The position numbers and the translations under genes are program-made. From Candidatus Sulfopaludibacter sp. SbA3 (GTDB lineage Bacteria > Acidobacteriota > Terriglobia > 20CM-2-55-15): a DNA stretch of 6,121 nucleotides. The DNA lies in the NCBI GenBank assembly GCA_945861845.1, contig CAMAWS010000220.1, positions 1 through 6,121 on the forward strand, in the 5' to 3' direction. Below are positions 1-5,671 of the stretch, piece by piece; position 1 is the first letter of the stretch, and each line of letters begins with the position of its first letter. The notes under the pieces were generated by a model, which saw only the letters and a list, made by a program, of their open reading frames with translations, had not been told where the DNA came from and did no database searches.

Positions 1-1390
1 ACTTGTAGTCGTGCGCATCCGTTCCCTTCACGAAAATCAGGCGCCGGGCGGCCGTCATCAGATTGCGAATCGTGCCTCCGTTGGCGAGGTAATGGAGGAC
101 TTTCCCTGCCGCGCTGACATGGTCCTTGCTCACGTCCGCGAAGATCTCATCGAGTGCGCTCGATGAGTCCTTCGTGGCGATGGGTTTCAGGTCCTCAACC
201 CGGAGGTCCTCGATCTTGCCCCTCTGCGCGGCGCGAAACATGGGAACGAAGGCGCAGGTCTGCAGGAGCATGAGCTTTCGGGTGGTCTCGTCGCCGCTGG
301 CCTGGAACGCGTAACGCAGGGCGTTAGTGGAAGTAACGGTGTGCAGCGTGGGAACAGAGGGCTGACGAATCATCAATTCACCGGCCGCCGTAAACAACCC
401 ATCCCAGATCGACTGCGTCGAGACGCCACGGCCAATCAACTCGACTGCCTTGTCGCAGGCCTCGTTGTTGGTGCCCTGGCGAAGAACCGCGAGCATTTCG
501 CGGGTAGCGGCGTCATCCAATTTTCCACTCATCCAGGAAGGCCCGATATTGGCGGCGAGTTGCTGGTTGCGGCGCCACGGACGATCATTAACATCATCAC
601 TGAGCGCGGGCGTTGTCCCTTTCAAATCGTGGTTCAACAGGGCGAACGCCAGCGAGCGCAGGACGGGCTCCGCATGTTGCCAGCCAATGAATTCAAGGGC
701 GCGCCAGCTGTTCGCCACGAAGATCGCCTTGTGGCCGAGTGAGCGATAGTCACGCGCTCCAAAGCGGAAGAACAGCTCGTAGATCTCGTTAGCACTTGCG
801 GATCTCGCCAGCCCTGCCACAGCGCCGTCTGCCTTCTTTTCGTCCCAGTTGTCCATGGCATCGATGAATGCCTTTTTCGCATTGTGCGGAGCGGGGACGG
901 TACTCTCATCCACGGGCGCCATCCGCCAGGCCGTGCTGGCCATCTCTTCCGCCTGGGATTCTTTGAATTCATTGAGCGCCCAGAAAATGGGCAACCATCG
1001 ATCGCTATCGGGTGAAGCGATGCTTGCCGCATGCGCGGCCTGCACCACCAGGACAGCATGGAATTTGAATCCGACGGTCGGACGAGGCGGCACGTTACGG
1101 ATACCTGCAAGAAAGAGCGCCGATACCACTTCCTGATAGGTTGTGCCTTGGCGAATCTGCTGGGCCACTTTCTCCAGGAGATCCGATTGCGGGGTGTCCT
1201 CGATCAGCCGGACAAGCGGCTCTATCCCTGCATCAAGCCGCACCAGCTTTGGGTTCACGGTCACGTCCTGGGCGGAAACGGGCGGTAACTTCCCCAGAAA
1301 TTCAAAACCTCCAAAGCCCAAACCAGCGCCTCCCATACCGGCCAAACCGGCATACTTCAAGAATTCCCGACGTGTGGCGTTCTCGCCCAT
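1..1390 (-). CDS. Tat-exported, mostly helical protein of unknown function (partial, C-terminus beyond the window)
   Basis: The frame stays open from an ATG at 1390-1388 to the left edge (463 codons, no stop seen), so the C-terminus is missing. GGGGG lies 5 bases upstream of the ATG as a plausible ribosome binding site. The N-terminus is a textbook twin-arginine signal: TRREFLK at residues 6-12, a Gly/Ala/Leu-rich stretch to about residue 33, then PVSA-QD with probable cleavage after Ala40. The folded protein is therefore expected outside the cytoplasmic membrane. The rest reads as amphipathic helices with few strand-like segments. Histidines recur in helical contexts: H111, H120, H220, H239 (GWQHAEPVLR), H350 (LHTVTSTNALRY), H433 and H460 (GTDAHDYK). 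I do not recognise a named family with confidence. The helical layout and the H-x-V-T-x-x-x-A-L-R segment faintly recall questin-oxidase-like (DUF4243) proteins, which is only a hypothesis. Its own promoter and the palindrome upstream suggest it is transcribed separately from the dehydrogenase gene. The gene call is firm; the function is unknown. Confidence 0.85.
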   Translation of the reverse strand, partial: MGENATRREFLKYAGLAGMGGAGLGFGGFEFLGKLPPVSAQDVTVNPKLVRLDAGIEPLVRLIEDTPQSDLLEKVAQQIRQGTTYQEVVSALFLAGIRNVPPRPTVGFKFHAVLVVQAAHAASIASPDSDRWLPIFWALNEFKESQAEEMASTAWRMAPVDESTVPAPHNAKKAFIDAMDNWDEKKADGAVAGLARSASANEIYELFFRFGARDYRSLGHKAIFVANSWRALEFIGWQHAEPVLRSLAFALLNHDLKGTTPALSDDVNDRPWRRNQQLAANIGPSWMSGKLDDAATREMLAVLRQGTNNEACDKAVELIGRGVSTQSIWDGLFTAAGELMIRQPSVPTLHTVTSTNALRYAFQASGDETTRKLMLLQTCAFVPMFRAAQRGKIEDLRVEDLKPIATKDSSSALDEIFADVSKDHVSAAGKVLHYLANGGTIRNLMTAARRLIFVKGTDAHDYK

Positions 1391-1410
1391 GTTTTCCCCC
1401 AAAAAATTGT

Positions 1411-1438
1411 GTCCGGTCAGTATGGGAACGGACCGGAC
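1411..1438. promoter_or_regulatory. Operator-like inverted repeat over the Tat-gene promoter
   Basis: Perfect 8-base arms GTCCGGTC (1411-1418) and GACCGGAC (1431-1438) are separated by 12 bases, so the half-sites are 20 bases apart centre to centre, about two helical turns. One arm lies in the promoter spacer and the other at the expected start site. This is the geometry of a site for a dimeric repressor. The alternative is an RNA hairpin: on the minus strand the second arm is followed by ACAATTTTTT, which resembles a weak attenuator if transcription starts further upstream. Confidence 0.45.
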
Positions 1439-1447
1439 CTTTTGCAA
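1419..1447 (-). promoter_or_regulatory. Putative sigma-70-type promoter of the Tat-exported protein gene
   Basis: On the minus strand TTGCAA (1447-1442) and CATACT (1424-1419) are separated by exactly 17 bases. Each hexamer matches four of six consensus positions. Transcription would begin near 1412, about 20 bases before the start codon at 1390. The spacing and position are good, but the hexamers are only moderate matches and no transcript data are available. Confidence 0.45.
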
Positions 1448-1472
1448 GTATTCGCAGCGGCGTGTTTCATCC

Positions 1473-1633
1473 TAAAAAAAGCAGTTGAACCGCCAAGACG
1501 CCAAGTTCGCCAAGCAACACGAAGGGCATCTTGGGTTTTTGGCGCTCACAGATAAGGTGATGTCGATAAATTCACAATAACCCTGGTGCGGCTTGGCGTT
1601 CTTGGCGTCTTGGCGGTTCAACTGCCGTTTTTA
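1473..1633. repeat. Long imperfect inverted repeat between the dehydrogenase and Tat genes (MITE-like or palindromic intergenic element)
   Basis: The core arms 1481-1515 and 1591-1625 are 35 bases each and match at 33 positions; the two mismatches are adjacent (1506-1507 against 1599-1600). After a 2-base mismatch, the flanks TAAAAA (1473-1478) and TTTTTA (1628-1633) also pair, giving 43-base arms with four mismatches around a 75-base centre. Each arm holds three copies of CGCCAAG (or its complement) spaced 8 and 9 bases apart. No open reading frame or transposase is inside, and I see no clear target-site duplication. From memory, similar CGCCAAGACGCCAAG palindromes are scattered in many bacterial genomes including Acidobacteriota; this should be checked by search. 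Confidence 0.85.
1474..1625 (-). terminator. Probable intrinsic terminator of the dehydrogenase gene, formed by the long inverted repeat
   Basis: Read on the minus strand, 19 bases after the dehydrogenase stop codon the transcript enters the inverted repeat, and the second arm ends in GTTCAACTGC followed directly by seven T (1480-1474). On the plus strand the same structure ends in CGTTTTT (1626-1632), so it could also stop transcription coming from the left. The stem is longer and the loop much larger (75 bases) than in a typical intrinsic terminator, so folding may be slow and efficiency is uncertain. Confidence 0.5.
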
Positions 1634-1643
1634 AGTTCATGAA

Positions 1644-3089
1644 TCAGGACGACGGGAAAGAAGGCGGATGAACCCCGGCCATTACTTCCATCACACGGAC
1701 CACCTGGCAGCTGTAGCCGAACTCGTTGTCGTACCAGACGTAGAGCACTACGTGTTTATCGTTTGAGATAGTGGCCAGGGCATCCACGATGCCCGCGCGG
1801 CGCGATCCGACGAAGTCCGTCGAGACAACCTCGGGCGAATCGATGTAGTCGATCTGTTTGTGCAGGGCCGAATACAGCGACATCGTGCGCAGGTAGGAGT
1901 TGATTTCTTCCTTGGTTGTTGACTTTTCCAGGGTCAGGTTCAGGATCGCGATCGAAACATCGGGGGTTGGCACCCGGATGGAGCTGCCGGTCAGTTTGCC
2001 GGCGAGTTCCGGCAGGGCCTTGACAACGGCTTTTGCGGCGCCCGTTTCGGTGAGCACCATGTTCAGGGCTGCAGACCGTCCGCGGCGGTTCCCCTTGTGA
2101 AAGTTGTCCGTAAGGTTCTGGTCATTGGTGAAGGAGTGCACAGTTTCCACGTGCCCATGAACGATACCGAACTTGTCATTGACCACTTTGAGTACCGGCG
2201 CGATGGCGTTGGTGGTGCAGGACGCGGCGGTGACGATCCTGTCTGAATGGGTGATGGTGTCGTGGTTAAGTCCATGCACGATGTTCTTCAGGTCGCCTTT
2301 GCCCGGAGCCGTCAGTAACACCCGGGAGACCCCTTTGCTCTGCAGGTGCTGGCTCAGGCCATCCTTGTCGCGCCAGCGTCCTGTATTGTCGACTACAAGA
2401 GCATCTTTTATGCCATAGGCCGTGTAGTCGATTGTTCCAGGGTTATCCGAGTAAATGACCTGGATAAGCGTCCCGTTCGCCAGCATGGTGTTGTTTTCGG
2501 CATCCACGGTAATGGTGCCCTCGAAGGGGCCATGCACCGAGTCGCGCCGGAGAAGGCTGGCGCGTTTCACCAGGTCCTGGTCGGATCCGCGGCGGACCAC
2601 GATGGCGCGCAGACGAAACCCATGGCCGCCCCCGGAGTGCTCAATCATGATCCGGGCCAGCAGCCGGCCGATGCGGCCGAAGCCGTACAGGACGACGTCG
2701 GTGCTGGTCCGCTCGTCTATTCCCTGGCGGTTGACGACCGGGGCAAGTTCACTCAACAGGAATTCTTCCAGCGGCTGTCCCTTGCCGGATTGTTTATAGC
2801 GAAGGCTCAGGCGCGCCAGGTCGATCGAGGAGGCGCCGAGCCTCAGCTTCGTCATCGCCCGCAGCAACGGAAGAGTCTCCTCAAGCGGCAATTCGACATC
2901 GTCAATCTGCCGTGCAAAACGGTGCGCCTTGAGCAGGCTCACCACGGACTGGTTGATCAGGCTGCGTCCATACACCGACGTCACGACATTGTTTTCACGG
3001 TAGAGCCGGCCAATCAGCGGAATCATTTCTTCCGCGAGAGCCTCCCGCTTGATCCACATTTCCAGGGCTGCTTCAGCCTTCTGATTCAT
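1644..3089 (-). CDS. gap: Glyceraldehyde-3-phosphate dehydrogenase, long form with N-terminal extension
   Basis: This 481-residue enzyme should carry out the reversible phosphorylating oxidation of glyceraldehyde 3-phosphate to 1,3-bisphosphoglycerate in the cytoplasm, in glycolysis or gluconeogenesis. The Rossmann motif GFGRIGR is at residues 136-142, the catalytic cysteine is C291 in ASCTTN, the general-base histidine is H318 in ETVHSFTNDQ, and the C-terminal domain has RVPTPDVS (372-379) and VWYDNEFGYS (451-460). Usual enzymes are about 330 residues; here about 128 helical residues precede the nucleotide-binding domain, as in the roughly 480-residue bacterial type exemplified by Pseudomonas PA3001. 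The aspartate that normally ends the second strand and selects NAD is absent; the segment reads AIVVRRG (162-168), which suggests NADP(H) use. I chose the ATG at 3089 because GGGAGGG lies 12 bases upstream; a TTG start at 3128 would add 13 residues but lacks a visible binding site. No other glycolytic gene is adjacent. Confidence 0.96.
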   Translation of the reverse strand: MNQKAEAALEMWIKREALAEEMIPLIGRLYRENNVVTSVYGRSLINQSVVSLLKAHRFARQIDDVELPLEETLPLLRAMTKLRLGASSIDLARLSLRYKQSGKGQPLEEFLLSELAPVVNRQGIDERTSTDVVLYGFGRIGRLLARIMIEHSGGGHGFRLRAIVVRRGSDQDLVKRASLLRRDSVHGPFEGTITVDAENNTMLANGTLIQVIYSDNPGTIDYTAYGIKDALVVDNTGRWRDKDGLSQHLQSKGVSRVLLTAPGKGDLKNIVHGLNHDTITHSDRIVTAASCTTNAIAPVLKVVNDKFGIVHGHVETVHSFTNDQNLTDNFHKGNRRGRSAALNMVLTETGAAKAVVKALPELAGKLTGSSIRVPTPDVSIAILNLTLEKSTTKEEINSYLRTMSLYSALHKQIDYIDSPEVVSTDFVGSRRAGIVDALATISNDKHVVLYVWYDNEFGYSCQVVRVMEVMAGVHPPSFPSS

Positions 3090-3156
3090 AGAGTTTTCTT
3101 TCCCTCCCAACCAAAGGTAATAACACAACTTGGCTCAACACTGTCGGGCCGGCAGG

Positions 3157-3268
3157 TTTCGTTCTACCTGTAGGCGCAGGGCTTCAGCCCCGTGCCATGC
3201 TCCAAGAAAAACTTTTCCTTTTGAACTTTGCACGGGGCTGAAGCCCCGCGCCCACAGGTAGAACGAAA
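3157..3268. repeat. Long imperfect inverted repeat upstream of the dehydrogenase gene (REP/MITE-like palindrome)
   Basis: Arms 3157-3195 and 3230-3268 are 39 bases each and match at 37 positions around a 34-base AT-rich centre. Each arm contains a smaller hairpin: GGGC-TTCA-GCCC at 3179-3190 and GGGGC-TGAA-GCCCC at 3234-3247. The two mismatches (3172 with 3253, 3178 with 3247) are A-C on the plus strand but G-U wobbles in a minus-strand transcript, which is the coding direction of both neighbours. It begins 68 bases upstream of the dehydrogenase start. No T run follows it on either strand, so it is not a standard terminator. No coding potential or target-site duplication is seen. It is unrelated in sequence to the palindrome at 1473-1633. 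Confidence 0.88.
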
Positions 3269-3303
3269 AGCGCAGATTAAACCAAGTATGTTATTGCCTA
3301 TTC

Positions 3304-4341
3304 TTACTTCTTCCCTGTTTCGCCCTGCTGCAGAGCTCTGGAGCCGCTAAGGGAATCCTCCATCATTCTGTAGTTACCCTCGTGGCACGCGTATTCGTAG
3401 AGATCTTCCGGGTTTTGATAGCTGGGATCATCCGCCCTCCAGGGCAGTGAGAATGTCCAGGGCCGGGTCCATGTGGCCGGATCGTTGATGGTGATTTCGT
3501 AATTGATCGTGGCGGCGTCGATGCGCGTGAATCGTTCAACGATATGCATCGTGCCCTGCGGGGCTCCCTCGAACTCCTGCTTTTTAGTGAAATTGCTCCA
3601 GTCAACAACCAGCGTATTGCCCTCCCAGCGGCCACGCGAATCTCCATTCCACTGTTGTATAGCCGGGTCGAGATGCGGACGTCCATCCAGGGGGATCACG
3701 CGAACATCGTGCATGCTCTCGTAATGAATCACCACCTGTCCGGGCGTCTGCAGAACCTGAATCCCGTGGTTATACGATTGCCCTATTCGTGGCATGGGCC
3801 GCGAAAGGCAGCGCGTAAACGCAGGATGGTCCTGCCATGTCTTGTAAAGGGTGTGCACGAACGGCGGGACGCCGACCCGCCTCGCAGCGGCTTCAGCCAC
3901 CAGAGCCTGGCGTGTTTTCTGCCCCTGCGGCGTCAGCTGGGGCTTGCGCCCGTCTTCCGGTTCTACTATCAAAGAGGTGCGGCCAGTAAGTTTTCCCTTC
4001 TCATTCGACGTCCAGAAGTTGTTATAGGTCCCAGGATCGCCCGGCGTTGGAAGCTCCCCTTCGACATTGCGCTGTTCACTTACCTGATCTTCGAGCTGGG
4101 CAAGTTCAGCCTCCGTGTAGCTGCCCTTGCCAGTCAGCGCGTTCGGGCGTTCCAGCGGTGTCAGTGTAGAGAAGGTGTACACGCCCTGAAAATCGGGATC
4201 ACCCCACGCGGTGCGCGACGGCGTCCAATTCCTGGCGACCGGTCTTTGGCCGGCAAGCGTCACGTTCGCGAACAACAGCAACACGCCAATAGCCATCGGG
4301 GCCGCCGGCATTCGTGTCGAAGAAAAGAAACGATGGCTCAT
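3304..4341 (-). CDS. Sec-exported protein of unknown function, environmental-bacteria family
   Basis: A 345-residue protein with a Sec signal peptide: basic start (SHRFF, R10), hydrophobic core at about residues 16-27 (AIGVLLLFANVT) and probable cleavage at TLA-GQ after Ala30. The mature part carries features I associate with an unnamed family abundant in Acidobacteriota: GDPDFQGVYTFSTLTPLERP (47-66), RCLSRPMPRI (177-186), a W-x-GDSRGRWEGNTLVVDWSNF block (231-251), an Ile/Thr-rich ERFTRIDAATINYEITINDP block (269-288) and a YACHEGNY end (317-324). The two cysteines, C178 and C319, could form a disulfide after export. No catalytic motif or membrane anchor is evident. The start at 4341 is set by AGGAGG 6 bases upstream and by the signal peptide; upstream extension of the frame would overlap the kinase gene and bury that signal. 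It lies 55 bases after the kinase and is probably co-transcribed. The gene call is strong; the role is unknown. Confidence 0.93.
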   Translation of the reverse strand: MSHRFFSSTRMPAAPMAIGVLLLFANVTLAGQRPVARNWTPSRTAWGDPDFQGVYTFSTLTPLERPNALTGKGSYTEAELAQLEDQVSEQRNVEGELPTPGDPGTYNNFWTSNEKGKLTGRTSLIVEPEDGRKPQLTPQGQKTRQALVAEAAARRVGVPPFVHTLYKTWQDHPAFTRCLSRPMPRIGQSYNHGIQVLQTPGQVVIHYESMHDVRVIPLDGRPHLDPAIQQWNGDSRGRWEGNTLVVDWSNFTKKQEFEGAPQGTMHIVERFTRIDAATINYEITINDPATWTRPWTFSLPWRADDPSYQNPEDLYEYACHEGNYRMMEDSLSGSRALQQGETGKK

Positions 4342-4347
4342 GTCGAA

Positions 4348-4353
4348 CCTCCT
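4348..4353 (-). promoter_or_regulatory. Ribosome binding site that fixes the start of the exported protein
   Basis: AGGAGG on the minus strand sits 6 bases before the ATG at 4341-4339, an ideal match and spacing. It decides against the 121-residue-longer reading that would begin inside the kinase gene at 4704. Confidence 0.85.
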
Positions 4354-4396
4354 GATGTTCCCGAAGCAGAATTTCCTGGAGAATGTTCCTGAGACT

Positions 4397-5671
4397 CTAA
4401 GTCCGCACCAATTCGTTGTCAACCGGCAGCACGAGGACAAAAGTGGCGCCAGTGGCTGCGCTCTTGAACGACAGGCTTCCGCGATGCTCTTCCGCAATGC
4501 GCCGGGAGACCGACAGTCCAAAGCCGGTGCCTGAACCCCTTGGCTTGGTTGTGAAGAACGGTTCAAATACCCGCGACTGATTGCTTTCTGGAATTCCCGG
4601 TCCGTCGTCTGTGACCTGGATCCGTATCGCTTTCTTCCTGGCATCGCGTGAAGAGCGAACGCGGACGGTGCCTCCTCGGCGTTCTGCGACAGCTTCCAGG
4701 GCATTCTTCAACAGGTTCAGCAGTACCTGCTGAATTCCGCCGGGATCGACCTTGATGGCAGGCAGGTTCTGAAGATCGAGTTCGACGGTCACCCCATTCT
4801 TGCGGAACTCGTATGACAGCAGGTCCACGGTCTGCCGTATTATCGCGTTGACGTCCGTGCTTGTTTGTTCCTGGCCTGTCCCTCGCGCGAAATTCAGGAA
4901 GTTTCGGGCAATTTTGACCGCTCTATCAATGGATACTTCGATCTTGTTTATCCGGCTGACGATGGAAGCCGGCACCTTCGTTTCGTCGCGCAAAAGGGTG
5001 CATTGGCCCAGAGCGACCGCCAGGGGATTCCTCATTTCATGGATCACCCCGCCTATCAATTCGCCCATTGCCGACAACTTCTCCTGGTGCGCCAGGCGAT
5101 CGCGAACGAGGCTCAGTTCCTCCTGGAGTTTCCTGTTGTCGAGCAACTCACGATGAATCCAAGCGTTGTGCACCGCCAAACCAAGGTATGTGCACATGCT
5201 GGTCAGGAATTCCTTATCCCTGTCATTCAAAGGCCGCTTTCTATTAAGCAACTGCAGGACGCCTGCTACGACTCCATCGCGATTAAACACCGGTATCGAG
5301 AAAACGTCCCTTGTGACGTAACCGAGGTGATCGTCAAAAGTGTGCTCGAAACGTGAATCTTTGTATGCGTCCGTTACGTCGAGAGCCTGACCAGTGGAAG
5401 CCACGGTTCCAGCCAGGCCATGGCCAACGGGCAGGTCGATCTCGAATTCGCCGACTCCCTGGGCGATGAACGACCGAAGGAGCATCTGGCGGCGGTCGAC
5501 GACGAAGAGCGTGCAACGATCCACGGGCACTTCGTCGCGCACGAGACGGAGGACGATCTCGGTCAGTTCAGCCAGCTCCAGGGTTGAGTTGAGTAGACGG
5601 CTCGCATCGAGAAGGCGCTCCAGCCTTCTCACGCGGTCACTCTCTTCCCGTTGGGATGACTTTGTCGCCAC
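4397..5671 (-). CDS. Cytoplasmic GAF-domain sensor histidine kinase
   Basis: This 424-residue protein autophosphorylates on histidine and passes the phosphate to a response regulator that is not in the window. It has no membrane segment, so it should sense a cytoplasmic signal. A GAF domain occupies about residues 33-170. A short coiled linker (about 171-198) leads to the HisKA dimerisation helix with phospho-acceptor H211 in VIHEMRNPLA. The HATPase domain follows, with the N box around N319 and N323 (QQVLLNLLKNALEAV), the G1 box DDGPGIP (355-361), the F box FEPFFTT (369-375) and the G2 box GTGFGLS (381-387). All catalytic boxes look intact. The GAF domain resembles the phosphodiesterase/cyclase type (KDSRFEHTFDDHLGYVTRDV at 104-123, then IPVFN...GVLQLLNRK), so a cyclic nucleotide ligand is possible but unproven. 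The start is a GTG with GGGAAGG just upstream; an in-frame stop at 5705-5707 leaves no better upstream start. There is no receiver domain, so it is not a hybrid kinase. Confidence 0.95.
   Translation of the reverse strand: MATKSSQREESDRVRRLERLLDASRLLNSTLELAELTEIVLRLVRDEVPVDRCTLFVVDRRQMLLRSFIAQGVGEFEIDLPVGHGLAGTVASTGQALDVTDAYKDSRFEHTFDDHLGYVTRDVFSIPVFNRDGVVAGVLQLLNRKRPLNDRDKEFLTSMCTYLGLAVHNAWIHRELLDNRKLQEELSLVRDRLAHQEKLSAMGELIGGVIHEMRNPLAVALGQCTLLRDETKVPASIVSRINKIEVSIDRAVKIARNFLNFARGTGQEQTSTDVNAIIRQTVDLLSYEFRKNGVTVELDLQNLPAIKVDPGGIQQVLLNLLKNALEAVAERRGGTVRVRSSRDARKKAIRIQVTDDGPGIPESNQSRVFEPFFTTKPRGSGTGFGLSVSRRIAEEHRGSLSFKSAATGATFVLVLPVDNELVRT

Noticed and set aside
341..742. Plus-strand frames of 100-130 codons opposite the Tat protein
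   Set aside because: The minus-strand frame is open for all 463 codons and begins with a perfect Tat motif, so the plus-strand frames are shadows.
1481..1625. CRISPR-like array, because of the repeated CGCCAAG units
   Set aside because: The units are 7 bases, spaced 8-9 bases, and arranged as an inverted pair of arms; there are no spacers of uniform length.
3090..3128. Earlier TTG start for the dehydrogenase
   Set aside because: It is a weak start codon without a visible ribosome binding site, and the added 13 residues are not typical of the family.
2346..3173. A 275-codon open frame on the plus strand
   Set aside because: It is antisense to the well-supported dehydrogenase, with no recognisable domain; such frames are expected opposite high-G+C genes.
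3157..3268. Palindrome upstream of the dehydrogenase as an intrinsic terminator for the exported protein gene
   Set aside because: The stem is strong, but neither strand has a T run after it.
3544..4392. A 282-codon open frame on the plus strand
   Set aside because: It is antisense to the exported protein gene, rich in Arg and low-information residues, and has no domain.
4342..4704. A 121-residue upstream extension of the exported protein's frame
   Set aside because: It overlaps the intact C-terminal ATPase domain of the kinase and would place the signal peptide inside the protein; AGGAGG before the ATG at 4341 marks the true start.
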